Origin: Mesorhizobium sp. J8
GTDB lineage: Bacteria; Pseudomonadota; Alphaproteobacteria; Rhizobiales; Rhizobiaceae
Direction of reading: 5' to 3'
Assembly (NCBI RefSeq): GCF_016591715.1
Contig: NZ_AP024109.1
Location: forward strand, 6,012,001 to 6,076,000
DNA: 64,000 bases
The notes below the pieces were generated by a model that made no database searches, was not told where the DNA came from, and saw only the letters and a program-made list of their open reading frames with translations. The translations under genes and the position numbers were made by a program. Shown here piece after piece: positions 53,731 through 63,858 of this stretch (the stretch's first letter is position 1; each line of letters starts with the position of its first letter).

Positions 53731-55680
53731 ATGCGCGAAAACCAATCCGACGTCTTCGATCTGTTTTCGGAGATTTATTCCAACGCGGCCCAGGAAGAGA
53801 TCAGCCTCCAGCAATATCTGCTGGCCTGCCGTGAGGACAAATCCATGTACGCCTCGGCGCCCGAGCGTATGGTCGAGGCGATCGGCGAGCCGAATCTGAT
53901 CGACACCAGCAAGGACGAGCGGCTCGGCCGCATCTTCTCCAACCGCACCATCAAGATCTATCCCTCCTTCTCCGACTTCTACGGAATGGAAGACACGATC
54001 GAGCGCATCGCCGGATATTTCCGCTATGCCTCGCAAGGTCTCGAGGAGCGCAAGCAGATCCTCTACCTTCTTGGCCCGGTCGGCGGCGGCAAGTCCTCGC
54101 TCGCCGAACGGCTGAAGAAGCTGATGGAGGAGCGGCCGATCTACACGCTCAAGGTCGGCAACCAGATCAGCCCGATATTCGAATCGCCGCTTGGCCTTTT
54201 CCATCCTGATCGCATGGGCGATCTGCTGGAGGATAAGTACGGCATAGCCCGCCGCCGCCTGAATGGGCTGATCTCGCCCTGGGCGGCCAAGCGCCTGGAT
54301 GAGCTGAACGGCGACATCTCCAAATTCAGCGTCGTCAAGCTGATGCCGTCGCGGCTGCGCCAGATAGCGATCGCCAAGACCGAACCCGGCGACGAGAACA
54401 ACCAGGACGTCTCGGCCCTGGTCGGCAAGGTCGACATCAGGCAATTGGAGAATTTCAGCCAGTCCGACCCGGACGCCTATTCCTACAGCGGCGGCCTCAA
54501 CCGGACGACGCAAGGATTGCTCGAATTCGTCGAGATGTTCAAGGCGCCCATCAAGGTCCTGCATCCGTTGCTGACCGCAACCCAGGAAGGCAGCTACAAC
54601 GGCACCGAGAATTTCGGCGCCTTTCCCTATCAGGGCATCGTCGTCGCCCATTCCAACGAGTCGGAATGGCAGCAGTTCAAGAACAACAAGAACAACGAGG
54701 CCTTCCTCGACCGCATCCTCGTGGTCAAGGTTCCCTATTGCCTTCGCATCACCGAAGAACGGCACATCTACGAGAAGCTGCTGCGCGAGAGCGAGTTGGC
54801 GAACAGCCCCTGCGCGCCCGAGGTACTGGACATCCTCAGCCGCTTCACCGTCTCGACCCGCCTTGCCGAGCATGAGAACTCGCCGCTCTACACAAAGATG
54901 CGCGCCTATGACGGCGAGAACCTCAAGGAGGTCGATCCGAAGGCGAAGTCGGTCCAGGAATATCGCGATGCGGCCGGCGTCGATGAAGGCATGACCGGGG
55001 TCAGCACCCGCTTCGCCTTCAAGATCCTGTCGCAGACCTTCAACTACGACACCAAGGAGGTGGCGGCCGACCCGGTGCACCTGATGTACATCCTCGAGGA
55101 GGCGATCAAGCGCGAGCAATTCCCGAAGGAGACGGAAGCCGCCTATCTCGAGTTCATCAAGTCGGAACTCGCGACGCGCTATGCCGAGTTCATCGGCCAC
55201 GAGATCCAGAAGGCCTATCTGGAATCCTACAGCGAGTACGGTCAGAACCTCTTCGATCGCTACATCGCCTACGCCGATGCCTGGATCGAGGATCAGGACT
55301 ACAAGGATCCCGACACCGGCCAGATCCTCAACCGCGAGGTGCTGGACAAGGAACTGTCGCAGGTCGAGAAGCCCGCCGGCATCGCCAACCCCAAGGACTT
55401 CCGCAACGAGGTGGTCAAATTCACGTTGCGCGCCCGGGCGCGCAACCATGGCCGCAATCCCTCCTGGACGAGCTATGAAAAGCTTCGCGAGGTCATCGAG
55501 AAGCGCATGTTCGGTCAGGTCGAGGATCTGTTGCCGGTGATCAGCTTTGGCTCCAAGCAGGACAGCGTCACGGAGAAGCGGCATAATGAATTCGTGCAGC
55601 GCATGATGGAGCGCGGCTACACCCAGCGGCAGGTGCGACGGCTGGTCGACTGGTACATGCGCGTGAACAAGGCGGGCTGA
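53731..55680 (+). CDS. prkA: PrkA-type serine kinase/AAA+ protein
   Basis: 649 residues. AAA_PrkA domain with Walker A GPVGGGKSS at 115-123, then the PrkA C-terminal kinase-like domain (about 400-649). Conserved in stress-induced operons with YeaH and SpoVR (E. coli yeaG-yeaH, RpoS-dependent). Whether it is a protein kinase or a protease-like AAA+ enzyme is debated. It has the stronger of the upstream signals: an EcfG-like promoter with a palindrome. 20 bases before yeaH. Confidence 0.95.
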   Translation: MRENQSDVFDLFSEIYSNAAQEEISLQQYLLACREDKSMYASAPERMVEAIGEPNLIDTSKDERLGRIFSNRTIKIYPSFSDFYGMEDTIERIAGYFRYASQGLEERKQILYLLGPVGGGKSSLAERLKKLMEERPIYTLKVGNQISPIFESPLGLFHPDRMGDLLEDKYGIARRRLNGLISPWAAKRLDELNGDISKFSVVKLMPSRLRQIAIAKTEPGDENNQDVSALVGKVDIRQLENFSQSDPDAYSYSGGLNRTTQGLLEFVEMFKAPIKVLHPLLTATQEGSYNGTENFGAFPYQGIVVAHSNESEWQQFKNNKNNEAFLDRILVVKVPYCLRITEERHIYEKLLRESELANSPCAPEVLDILSRFTVSTRLAEHENSPLYTKMRAYDGENLKEVDPKAKSVQEYRDAAGVDEGMTGVSTRFAFKILSQTFNYDTKEVAADPVHLMYILEEAIKREQFPKETEAAYLEFIKSELATRYAEFIGHEIQKAYLESYSEYGQNLFDRYIAYADAWIEDQDYKDPDTGQILNREVLDKELSQVEKPAGIANPKDFRNEVVKFTLRARARNHGRNPSWTSYEKLREVIEKRMFGQVEDLLPVISFGSKQDSVTEKRHNEFVQRMMERGYTQRQVRRLVDWYMRVNKAG

Positions 55681-55700
55681 ACAAAGCGGGGACGGTTCCC

Positions 55701-57011
55701 ATGCCGATCTTCATCGACCGCCGCCTGAACCCGAAGGACAAGAGCCTGGGCAATCGCCAGCGCTTCCTCAGGCGCGCGCGCGAGGAGCTCAAGCGCAGCA
55801 TCCGCGACCAGGTCCGCACCGGCGGTATCGCCGAGGTCGACCGCGAACATGCCGTGCCGATGCCTCGCAAAGGCACCAGCGAACCGACCTTCGGCGACGA
55901 CAAGGCAAGCGGCCAGCGCCAGCACATCCTGCCCGGCAACAGGACATTCAGCCCCGGCGATCTTATCGCCAAGCCGGGCGGCGGCGGCGGCTTTGGATCC
56001 GCCCCGGGGACCATGGAATCAGAAGACGACTTCCGTTTCGTGCTGTCGCGCGAGGAAGTGCTCGATCTTTTCTTCGAGGACCTCGAACTGCCCGATCTGG
56101 TCAAGCTCAACCTCAAGCAGATACTGAGCTTTAAGCCGAGACGGGCGGGCTTCGCGGCAAGCGGGGCGCCGACCAACATCAATGTCGGACGCACGATGCG
56201 CAACAGCCATGGGCGGCGCATAGCACTGAGGCGCCCCAAACAGGAGGAGCTCGACGCGATCGCCAGGCAGATCGCCGAGCTGGAAGCGAAGCCGGCAAGT
56301 CCTGCGGTGCGCGAACGCATCGCCACCCTGCGCGAACAGCTCGAGCGGCTTGAGCGCCGGCGCAGGCGCATCGCCTATGTCGACCCGGTCGATATCCGCT
56401 TCAATCGCTTCGATCCCCAGCCCGTGCCCAACGCGAATGCGGTCATGTTCTGCCTGATGGACGTCTCGGGCTCGATGGGAGAGCGCGAGAAGGATCTGGC
56501 CAAACGCTTCTTCGTGCTGCTGCATCTTTTCCTGACGCGCCGCTACGAGCGCATCGAGGTCGTCTTCATCCGCCACACCCACGAAGCCAAGGAGGTGGAC
56601 GAACATACATTCTTCTACCACACCGAAAGCGGCGGCACGGTCGTCTCCACCGCGCTCGAGGAAATGCACCGCATCATCGAGGAACGCTATCCGGTCGCCG
56701 AATGGAACATCTACGCCGCCCAGGCCTCCGACGGCGACAATTTCGCCACCGACTCCGAGCGCTGCATAGAACTGCTCGACCGCAAGCTCATGCGGCTTTG
56801 CCAGTATTTCGCCTATGTGGAGATCATCGACGAGCGGGAAAGCCATATCTTCGGCTCGACCGAGAACGGGACGTCGCTCTGGCGGGCTTACAACGCCGTC
56901 GACGGGAAATGGCCGAACTTCCAGATGAGGCGCATCGCCGCGCCGGCCGACATATACCCGGTCTTCCGGCAGCTCTTCGCCAGGCAGCCTGATCTGCGCA
57001 AGAGCGCTTGA
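55701..57011 (+). CDS. YeaH/YhbH (DUF444) family protein with VWA-like motif
   Basis: 436 residues. Starts PIFIDRRLNPKDKSLGNRQRFLRRAREELKRSI, the DUF444 N-terminus, with a von Willebrand A-like MIDAS at D254-S256-S258 (MDVSGSMGE) and the family blocks RHTHEAKEVDEHTFFYHTESGGT-type sequence in the second half. Companion of PrkA in stress response; biochemical function is not established. 11 bases before spoVR, so co-transcribed. Confidence 0.92.
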   Translation: MPIFIDRRLNPKDKSLGNRQRFLRRAREELKRSIRDQVRTGGIAEVDREHAVPMPRKGTSEPTFGDDKASGQRQHILPGNRTFSPGDLIAKPGGGGGFGSAPGTMESEDDFRFVLSREEVLDLFFEDLELPDLVKLNLKQILSFKPRRAGFAASGAPTNINVGRTMRNSHGRRIALRRPKQEELDAIARQIAELEAKPASPAVRERIATLREQLERLERRRRRIAYVDPVDIRFNRFDPQPVPNANAVMFCLMDVSGSMGEREKDLAKRFFVLLHLFLTRRYERIEVVFIRHTHEAKEVDEHTFFYHTESGGTVVSTALEEMHRIIEERYPVAEWNIYAAQASDGDNFATDSERCIELLDRKLMRLCQYFAYVEIIDERESHIFGSTENGTSLWRAYNAVDGKWPNFQMRRIAAPADIYPVFRQLFARQPDLRKSA

Positions 57012-57022
57012 GGGCTTTGGCA

Positions 57023-58567
57023 ATGGTCGGTCAGGCGCGCAAATCCGAACTGCTGTTTTCCGGGTCGGACTGGGATTTCAAGAAACTGTCCCGGGTCTAT
57101 GACGAGATCGAAGCGGTCGGCCGCGAAGAGCTTCGCCTCGACATCTACCCGGTGCAGATGGAGGTCATCTCTTCCGAGCAGATGCTCGACGCCTATTCCT
57201 CGGTCGGCATGCCGCTGATGTACCGGCACTGGTCGTTCGGCAAGCGTTTCCTCTATGACGAGCTTCTCTACCGCAAGGGCGCGCGCGGCCTGGCCTATGA
57301 AATCGTCATCAACTCCAACCCCTGCATCGTCTACCTGATGGAAGAAAACACCATGGCGCTGCAGGCCCTGGTGACCGCCCATGCCGCGCTTGGGCACAAC
57401 CATTTCTTCAAGAACAATCATCTCTTCCGGCAGTGGACGGACGCCGGCGGCATTTTGAACTATCTGGATTTTGCCAAGAGCTATATCGCCCGATGCGAGG
57501 AAAGGCATGGCCTGGCCGCGGTCGAGGCGATTCTGGATTCGGCCCACGCGCTGATGGAGCAGGGCGTGTTCCGCTACCATCGGCCGCCGAAACTGTCATC
57601 GGAACAACAGCGCGAAGGGCTGCGCGAGCGCCTCGAATATGAGGAGCGCTCCTTCAACGATCTATGGCGGACGCTGCCGCCCTCGCAGGAGAAGAGCAAG
57701 TCGGAAGCAGGGGACGAAAACCTTGCCGAGCGGAAGAAATCGCTCAATCTGCCGGAGGAGAACCTGCTCTATTTCCTCGAGAAGAACAGCCTCGTCCTTG
57801 AGCCCTGGCAGCGCGAGATTGTCAGAATCGTGCGTGTCATCGCGCAATATTTCTACCCGCAGCGGCAAACCCAGGTGATGAACGAAGGCTGCGCCACCTT
57901 CGTCCATTACACGCTCATGAACACGCTGTTCGATCGCGGCCGCATCAGCGAAGGCGCCATGCTCGAGATCCTGCGCAACCACTCCAACGTGGTCTTTCAG
58001 CCGGCTTTTGACGACCCTCGCTTTTCCGGCATCAATCCCTATGCGCTCGGTCTCGACATGATGCAGGACATCCAGCGCATCTCGACCGCGCCGACCGCCG
58101 AGGACCGCGACTGGTTTCCCGACATCGCCGGCCGCGGCGACTGGCGCGACACCCTGCTCGACGCCTGGGCCAACCATCGCGACGAATCCTTCATCCGCCA
58201 GTATCTGAGCCCGACGCTGATCCGCAAATGGCGGTTCTTCGTGCTGGCCGACGGTGCCGACGAGCCGCATTATGAAGTCGCCTCCATCCACAACGAGCGT
58301 GGCTACGCCAAGATACGGTCGGCGCTGGCGCAAAGCTACGATATCGGCGCCAGCCGTCCCGACATCCAGGTGGTCGACGTCGACCTTCTCGGCGACCGGC
58401 ACCTGCGGCTCCAGCACACGGTGAAGGACGGCGTGATGCTCGAGGCTGAAAGCCGCGACGCGACGCTGCGCCATATCCGCAACCTCTGGGGCTACGACGT
58501 CAGCCTGGCCGCGATCGACGGCGGAACCGGCGCAACGCTCAGCGAGCGCTGGACCAAGGAACTTTGA
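57023..58567 (+). CDS. SpoVR-family protein
   Basis: 514 residues from the ATG at 57023; an in-frame TTG at 57008, overlapping the yeaH stop, is less likely. The SpoVR core blocks are clear: YPVQMEVISSEQMLDAYSSVGMPLMYRHWSFGKRF-type at the beginning and GYAKIRSALAQSYD plus LQHTVKDGVMLEA near the end. In Bacillus the homologue acts in spore cortex formation; in Gram-negatives it co-occurs with PrkA and YeaH, forming a stress module of unknown mechanism. Confidence 0.93.
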   Translation: MVGQARKSELLFSGSDWDFKKLSRVYDEIEAVGREELRLDIYPVQMEVISSEQMLDAYSSVGMPLMYRHWSFGKRFLYDELLYRKGARGLAYEIVINSNPCIVYLMEENTMALQALVTAHAALGHNHFFKNNHLFRQWTDAGGILNYLDFAKSYIARCEERHGLAAVEAILDSAHALMEQGVFRYHRPPKLSSEQQREGLRERLEYEERSFNDLWRTLPPSQEKSKSEAGDENLAERKKSLNLPEENLLYFLEKNSLVLEPWQREIVRIVRVIAQYFYPQRQTQVMNEGCATFVHYTLMNTLFDRGRISEGAMLEILRNHSNVVFQPAFDDPRFSGINPYALGLDMMQDIQRISTAPTAEDRDWFPDIAGRGDWRDTLLDAWANHRDESFIRQYLSPTLIRKWRFFVLADGADEPHYEVASIHNERGYAKIRSALAQSYDIGASRPDIQVVDVDLLGDRHLRLQHTVKDGVMLEAESRDATLRHIRNLWGYDVSLAAIDGGTGATLSERWTKEL

Positions 58568-58594
58568 GCGGCATCGTTCGCACCGCAGGCCGCC

Positions 58595-59491
58595 TCAGCC
58601 CTCGCCCGCGGGCCTGATCCTCAACCTCGCAATACGGTTCTTGTCGCGCTTCATCACCACGAAGCGCTTGCCGTGGAAGGTGAACGCCTGCTTCTCCTCC
58701 GGGATCGACTGCGTCTCATGGATGACGAGACCGGCGATCGTCGTTGCCTCCTCGTCGGGCAGGTCCCAGTCGAGCGCGCGGTTCAGGTCGCGGATCGGCA
58801 CCGTGCCGTCGACGACCACCGAGCCGTCGGCTTCCTTCTTCACGCCCTGCATGTCGACATCGTGCTCGTCGGCGATCTCGCCGACGATCTCCTCGATGAT
58901 GTCTTCCAGCGTCACCAGTCCTTCCACCTCGCCATACTCGTCGACGACGATGGCGAAATGCGCCTTTCGCCGCAGGAAGGCGTTGAGTTGGTCCTGCAAG
59001 GTGGTGGTGTCCGGCACGAACCACGGCTTCGCCGCGATCTTCATGACATCGATCCGCGAAAAGTCGTTGCCGACCTCGTTGAGGGCCCTCAGCAGATCCT
59101 TCGCGTGCAGGACGCCGACGATGTTGTCGAGCGAGCCCTTCCACAGCGGCATTCGGGTGTGCGGACTCGTGAGGATCTCGCGCACCACCGCTTCGGGCGC
59201 ATTGTCGGCATTGACCGAGCGCATATTGGTGCGGTGGACCATGACGTCCGACACTTCGAGCTCATCGAGGTCGAAGAGGCCCTCGAGCCGATTGCGCTCC
59301 TCACCGGCAGCCGCGCCCTCGCGGCGGGCATCGTCGTCCTCTTCATCCTCGCCGTTGCGCTCGGAGCCCTGCGGCGGTTCGATCGGCCGCAACGCATAGC
59401 CGCAAGCGGCAAGCAACCGGGCGTGGAACAGAAGCGCCAAAACCACGATGGCGGCAAGGACTGCGGCGACGATCCAGCCGGCGCCGTTCAT
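58595..59491 (-). CDS. CBS-pair, CorC/HlyC-type protein lacking the DUF21 domain
   Basis: 298 residues from [15 protein letters not shown] at 59491. One N-terminal span (about 5-26), then an acidic Glu/Asp linker (about 45-66), a CBS-domain pair (about 75-200: [26 protein letters not shown], then [47 protein letters not shown] block) and the CorC_HlyC transporter-associated domain ([20 protein letters not shown]). Usual family members have four further spans (DUF21) of about 180 residues in front; here they are absent. The start overlaps the aroB stop by 4 bases (ATGA). Confidence 0.82.
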   Translation of the reverse strand: MNGAGWIVAAVLAAIVVLALLFHARLLAACGYALRPIEPPQGSERNGEDEEDDDARREGAAAGEERNRLEGLFDLDELEVSDVMVHRTNMRSVNADNAPEAVVREILTSPHTRMPLWKGSLDNIVGVLHAKDLLRALNEVGNDFSRIDVMKIAAKPWFVPDTTTLQDQLNAFLRRKAHFAIVVDEYGEVEGLVTLEDIIEEIVGEIADEHDVDMQGVKKEADGSVVVDGTVPIRDLNRALDWDLPDEEATTIAGLVIHETQSIPEEKQAFTFHGKRFVVMKRDKNRIARLRIRPAGEG

Positions 59492-60603
59492 CCGGGATGG
59501 CTCACCTTGAGGAAAGCCAGCACTTCCGAGGGCGGCACGTCCTTGGCGATGAACGACTGGCCGATGCCACGTGTCAGGATGAAGGTCAGCGCGCCGCGCG
59601 AGACCTTCTTGTCCTGGGTAATGAAGCCGAGCAACGCCTCGGCGTCCGGCAGCCCGCCCGGAATGTCGGCCATCCGCCACGGCAGGCCGACGGCCCTGAG
59701 ATGCGCCTCGACGCGTTCCGCGTCGTCCGGGCTTGCCAGGTTGAGCCGCGCCGAAAAACGATGCGCCAGCGCCATGCCGATGGCGACGCCCTCGCCATGG
59801 ACGAGGCGCGCGCCGTCATATTGGGTGGCGGCTTCCAGCGCGTGGCCGAATGTGTGGCCGAGATTGAGCAGCGCGCGGTCGCCGGTCTCGAACTCGTCGC
59901 GGGCGACGACGTCGGCCTTGGCGCGGCAGGCCTCGGCGATCGCCTCGACGCGCGCCGGACCGCCGGCGAACACGTCCCGCCAGTTCTGTTCCAGCCAGGC
60001 GAAGAAGCCCGGGCGGTCGATCAGTCCGTATTTGGCGAGCTCGGCATAGCCGGCGCGGAACTCGCGGATCGGCAGCGTATCGAGCACGCCCGTATCGGCA
60101 AGCACCAGCCTGGGCTGGTGGAAGACGCCGACAAGGTTCTTGCCGCGGGCGCTGTTGATGCCGGTCTTGCCGCCGACGGAGGAATCGACCTGCGCCAGCA
60201 GCGAGGTCGGAATCTGAACGAAATTCATGCCGCGCCGCACGATGCCGGACGCGAAGCCGGCAAGGTCGCCGATGACGCCGCCGCCGAGCGCGATCACCAC
60301 GTCGCGGCGTTCGAGCTTTGCGGCGAGCACGCCGTCGACCACCTCCTCAAGATGGGCGAAGCTCTTGGTCTTTTCGCCGGCGGGCAGCGTGATGACGGCG
60401 GACTGGATGCCGCCTTTCTCCAACCCCGCCTTGAGCGTGTCGAGATGCCCGGCCGCGACGTTCTCGTCGGTGACGATGGCCGCGCGAGTGCCTGGAAGGC
60501 GGCGCGCGACCTCTTCGCCCGAGCGCGCCAGGAGCCCCGAGCCGATGAGGATGTCATAGGTGCGGTCGCCGAGCCCGACCTCGACCTTCACCGCCTCGCT
60601 CAC
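59488..60603 (-). CDS. aroB: 3-Dehydroquinate synthase
   Basis: 371 residues from the GTG at 60603 ([18 protein letters not shown]); in-frame codons upstream to 60663 belong to aro[45 protein letters not shown] contains the NAD and metal-site motifs, and [12 protein letters not shown] the zinc His pair. It makes the first carbocycle of the shikimate route from DAHP. The start overlaps the aroK stop (GTGA): tight operon aroK-aroB-CBS protein. Confidence 0.95.
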   Translation of the reverse strand: MSEAVKVEVGLGDRTYDILIGSGLLARSGEEVARRLPGTRAAIVTDENVAAGHLDTLKAGLEKGGIQSAVITLPAGEKTKSFAHLEEVVDGVLAAKLERRDVVIALGGGVIGDLAGFASGIVRRGMNFVQIPTSLLAQVDSSVGGKTGINSARGKNLVGVFHQPRLVLADTGVLDTLPIREFRAGYAELAKYGLIDRPGFFAWLEQNWRDVFAGGPARVEAIAEACRAKADVVARDEFETGDRALLNLGHTFGHALEAATQYDGARLVHGEGVAIGMALAHRFSARLNLASPDDAERVEAHLRAVGLPWRMADIPGGLPDAEALLGFITQDKKVSRGALTFILTRGIGQSFIAKDVPPSEVLAFLKVSHPG

Positions 60604-61220
60604 GATTCCACCTCGTCGGTTGTGGCGCCTGTCGCAATCGCGGCGACCCCCAGATACCTGCAAAGCGCGCAGATCACTTCGCCGGCGATGATCTCCTTGC
60701 GGTCGTCGCGCGTCGGCACAGTGAGGTCGGCCGTGGCATAGACGGGATAGCGCTCGCCCATCAGCTTCTCCAGCACGCCGCGCGGATCGGGATTCTTGAG
60801 CAGCGGCCGGTTCTGCTTCTTGGAGACGCGCTCCATCAACAGGTCCAGATCGGCCTTTAGCCAGACCGATACGCCGTGCGCGGAAATCGCCTCGCGCGTC
60901 TGCGTGTTCATGAAGGCGCCGCCGCCGGTCGACAGCACCTGCGGTCCGTTCTCCAGCAGGCGCAGGATCACGCGCTGCTCCAGCGCCCGGAATTCCGGCT
61001 CGCCATAGCGCTCGAACAGCTCCGGCACCGTCATGCGCGAGACGCTTTCGATCTCCTGGTCGCTATCCATGAAGGGCAGCGAAAGCATCGTCGCCACCTT
61101 GCGGCCGATCGCCGTCTTGCCGGCCCCCATCAGCCCGACGAAGACGATCGAACGGCTGCCGAGCGCTTCGATCAGCGCGGCGCGGCCTTCGTCCGTCGGA
61201 TTTGGTGGCAGAGCGTTCAT
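60600..61220 (-). CDS. aroK: Shikimate kinase
   Basis: 206 residues from [12 protein letters not shown] at 61220. P-loop [12 protein letters not shown], shikimate-binding DSDQEIE (D, then R in GRKVA and R in EFRALE), GGGAF and the lid RPLL follow the AroK order. Phosphorylates shikimate at the 3-position. An upstream ATG at 61250 is less likely. First gene of the minus-strand operon; 290 bases separate it from the divergent small membrane protein. Confidence 0.94.
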   Translation of the reverse strand: MNALPPNPTDEGRAALIEALGSRSIVFVGLMGAGKTAIGRKVATMLSLPFMDSDQEIESVSRMTVPELFERYGEPEFRALEQRVILRLLENGPQVLSTGGGAFMNTQTREAISAHGVSVWLKADLDLLMERVSKKQNRPLLKNPDPRGVLEKLMGERYPVYATADLTVPTRDDRKEIIAGEVICALCRYLGVAAIATGATTDEVES

Positions 61221-61349
61221 CGGGGCCTCTTTGCGCCGTATCGACATCAAAAGCCAGTTTGCGTCAAGCGCGGCCGGACAGACGTGCTAAGCAGATTCCG
61301 CAAAGGTGGCCCACGGTGTTGCGAAGAGAACCTGCGAAAACAACAATCC

Positions 61350-61390
61350 CTAAGCAGCATTCGTGGGCTTGCCCGCGAATGCCTGCTTAG
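61350..61390. repeat. Hairpin in the aroK / xerD divergent region
   Basis: CTAAGCAG-CATTCG (61350-61363) pairs with CGAATG-C-CTGCTTAG (61376-61390), an imperfect 14-bp stem with a 12-base loop. Halfway between the divergent genes; no T-run follows on either strand. Function not known; it could belong to a leader of either gene. Confidence 0.5.
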
Positions 61391-61510
61391 AAGCTTTTCC
61401 GGCAAAAACCTGCAGCGACCGGAATCCTTCGTCCTTGAATTGCCTGGATTGGCGTCCCATAAGGGCACAGGGCTTTGGAAACGCAGAACAAGAAGACGGG
61501 CGAAATTTGA

Positions 61511-61687
61511 ATGCCGACTTTGTTTCGCTTCGTCGTGACGCTGGCGGTTCTTGCAGGCATTGCCTATGGCGCGATGTTCGCGCTGGCGATGTTCGTGGAG
61601 CCCAAAAAGGCGGAAATGAGCATCCGTATTCCGGCCGAAAAACTGAACCCCAAGAAAACCGACGAAGCGCTGATCCCGGCCCGATGA
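61511..61687 (+). CDS. 58-residue membrane protein coupled to xerD
   Basis: 58 residues: [20 protein letters not shown], span about 5-28 (one membrane helix), then a charged tail rich in Lys and Glu ([21 protein letters not shown] and EALIPAR). Not present in the listed longer frames because of its size. The stop overlaps the xerD start by 4 bases (ATGA), which indicates translation coupling and argues that it is a real gene. A small protein of this type is repeatedly seen ahead of xerD in Rhizobiales; function unknown. Confidence 0.7.
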   Translation: MPTLFRFVVTLAVLAGIAYGAMFALAMFVEPKKAEMSIRIPAEKLNPKKTDEALIPAR

Positions 61688-62598
61688 ACAGCGCCGCCCG
61701 CATCGAAGCCTTCCTTGAAATGATGAGCGCCGAGCGAGGCGCGGCCGAAAACACGCTTTCCTCCTACCGCCGCGACCTGGAGGACGCTTCCGAAGCGATC
61801 AAAGGCGGGCTTGCCGGCGCGGGACCGGCCGACATCCGCGCCTATTTCGACGATATTGCCGCGCGGGGCTTCGCGCCGACCTCGCAGGCGCGCAAATTGT
61901 CGGCGATCCGGCAGTTCTTCAAATTCCTCTATGCCGAGGGCCTGCGCGGCGACGACCCGACCGGCACTCTGGACAGCCCACGCAAGGGCCGGCCGTTGCC
62001 GAAGACGATGAGCGAGGCCGAGACCGGCCGCCTGCTCGACCGCGCAGCGCAGGAGGCGGCCGAAGCCGGACCGGATGACGACCGGTTGGCGGCGTTGCGC
62101 CTGCACGCGCTCGTCGAGGTGCTCTATGCCACTGGCCTGCGCGTGTCGGAACTGGTCGGACTGCCGGTGACGGTGGCGCTGCGCGACGACCGTTTCTTCA
62201 TGGTCCGCGGCAAGGGCGACAAGGAACGCATGGTGCCGCTGTCGGCCAAGGCGCGCGCCGCCATGCGGGCCTGGCTTGCCGCAAGGGCCGAGCGGCCGGC
62301 CTTTGCCGAGAGCCCGTTCCTGTTCCCGGCCTCTTCCGACAGCGGTCATCTCTCCCGGCAGGTTTTCGCCCGCGATCTCAAGGGCTTGGCCGCCCGGTCC
62401 GGGATAGAGGCGGCCAAGATCTCGCCGCATGTGCTTCGCCATGCTTTCGCCAGCCATCTTCTGCAGAACGGCGCCGATCTCAGAGCCGTTCAGCAACTCC
62501 TTGGCCATGCCGACATCTCGACCACGCAGATCTACACCCATGTGCTGGAGGAGCGGCTGGTGCGGCTGGTCAACGATCATCATCCGCTTGCCGACTAG
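61684..62598 (+). CDS. xerD: Tyrosine recombinase XerD
   Basis: 304 residues from [12 protein letters not shown] at 61684. The SAM-like N-terminal arm (1-100) is followed by the catalytic domain with R153 (ATGLRVSEL), K178 region (GKGDKER), H249-x-x-R252 ([13 protein letters not shown]), H275 (LLGHADIST) and the nucleophile Y284 (TQIYTHV). Resolves chromosome dimers at dif together with XerC and FtsK; no dif site was found here. Upstream in-frame codons (from 61363) overlap the small membrane gene and are not used. Followed by accA in 100 bases. Confidence 0.94.
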   Translation: MNSAARIEAFLEMMSAERGAAENTLSSYRRDLEDASEAIKGGLAGAGPADIRAYFDDIAARGFAPTSQARKLSAIRQFFKFLYAEGLRGDDPTGTLDSPRKGRPLPKTMSEAETGRLLDRAAQEAAEAGPDDDRLAALRLHALVEVLYATGLRVSELVGLPVTVALRDDRFFMVRGKGDKERMVPLSAKARAAMRAWLAARAERPAFAESPFLFPASSDSGHLSRQVFARDLKGLAARSGIEAAKISPHVLRHAFASHLLQNGADLRAVQQLLGHADISTTQIYTHVLEERLVRLVNDHHPLAD

Positions 62599-62698
62599 GC
62601 CTCATATCGCTATGTGAGGGCGACGTTCCACCGCCCGGAGCCGGCATTTCAGCGGTTCCGCCAGCCATTTGCCTTCCGACGGATCGGTCCGCTCAAGC

Positions 62699-63649
62699 AT
62701 GTACAACTACCTCGACTTTGAAAAGCCGGTGCAGGATCTGGAGCTCAAGATCCTTGAGCTGAAGAAGCTTGCCGAAAACGGCGAGGCGGTCGATGTCGCC
62801 GAAGAGATCAGCAGGCTGGAAAAGCGCTCGCGCGACGCGTTGCGCGACCTCTACAAGGCGCTCACGCCCTGGCAGAAGGTGCAGGTCGCGCGCCATCCCG
62901 ACCGCCCGCATTGCGTCGACTACATCAAAGGCCTGTTCACCGATTTCACGCCTTTGGCCGGCGACCGCAATTTCGGCGACGACCAGGCGATCGTCGGCGG
63001 CTTCGCGCGTTTCCGCGGCGAGCCGGTGGCGGTGATCGGCCAGGAGAAGGGTTCCGACACGGCAAGCCGCATCAAGCACAATTTCGGCTCGGTGCGGCCG
63101 GAGGGCTACCGCAAGGCGGTGCGCCTGATGGAACTGGCCGACCGCTTCAAGATCCCGCTTTTGACCCTGGTCGACACCGCCGGGGCCTATCCCGGCGTCG
63201 GCGCCGAAGAGCGCGGCCAGGCCGAAGCGATCGCGCGTTCGACCTCGGCGTGCCTTTCGCTGAAAGTGCCGTCGATCTCGGTGGTCATCGGCGAAGGCGG
63301 CTCAGGGGGCGCCATCGCGATTGCCACCGCCAACCGCGTCTACATGCTGGAGCACGCCATCTATTCGGTGATCTCGCCCGAGGGCGCGGCCTCGATCCTG
63401 TGGCGCGACACGACCCGCTCCAAGGACGCGGCGACCAACATGAAGATAACCGCGCAGGATCTTCTCGAGATGAAGATCATCGACGCCATTATTCCCGAGC
63501 CGATCGGCGGCGCCCAGCGCGCGCCGGAAACGGTGATCGCCTCGACCGGCGACCTCATCGCCAGGACGATGAAGGATTTTGCCGGCGCCAACACCGATTT
63601 CCGCGAGCAGCGCCGCGAGAAATACCTGGCGATGGGCCGCAGTCTCTGA
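62699..63649 (+). CDS. accA: Acetyl-CoA carboxylase carboxyltransferase subunit alpha
   Basis: 316 residues from [15 protein letters not shown] at 62699. The conserved carboxyltransferase blocks [44 protein letters not shown] and [34 protein letters not shown] are present. With AccD it transfers carbon dioxide from biotin to acetyl-CoA, the committed step of fatty-acid synthesis. Gene order xerD-accA-lipoprotein is typical of Rhizobiales. Confidence 0.96.
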   Translation: MYNYLDFEKPVQDLELKILELKKLAENGEAVDVAEEISRLEKRSRDALRDLYKALTPWQKVQVARHPDRPHCVDYIKGLFTDFTPLAGDRNFGDDQAIVGGFARFRGEPVAVIGQEKGSDTASRIKHNFGSVRPEGYRKAVRLMELADRFKIPLLTLVDTAGAYPGVGAEERGQAEAIARSTSACLSLKVPSISVVIGEGGSGGAIAIATANRVYMLEHAIYSVISPEGAASILWRDTTRSKDAATNMKITAQDLLEMKIIDAIIPEPIGGAQRAPETVIASTGDLIARTMKDFAGANTDFREQRREKYLAMGRSL

Positions 63650-63679
63650 CGCGCCAACCTTCAACTGTGGCCAAGATGA

Positions 63680-63700
63680 GCATTTTTGCCACAAAAATGC
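63680..63700 (+). terminator. A/T-rich hairpin downstream of accA
   Basis: GCATTTTT (63680-63687) and AAAAATGC (63693-63700) make an 8-bp stem with a 5-base loop, 30 bases after accA. No long U-run follows, so termination would be weak; the location suggests it marks the accA 3' end. Confidence 0.4.
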
Positions 63701-63858
63701 CGCCGGATTCGGCTCAATGGGATTTGCCGTGAGGGGTTTGCCAAGGCTTGCGGTAAGGAATTTTCAAGGTTAACGGGCTTACGGTCCGCTGGTGTTCAGC
63801 CTGCGGGCTCCGCCATGCCGAGAGCCGTTGGCCAGAGAGAAAAGACGTAGCCGTATCG

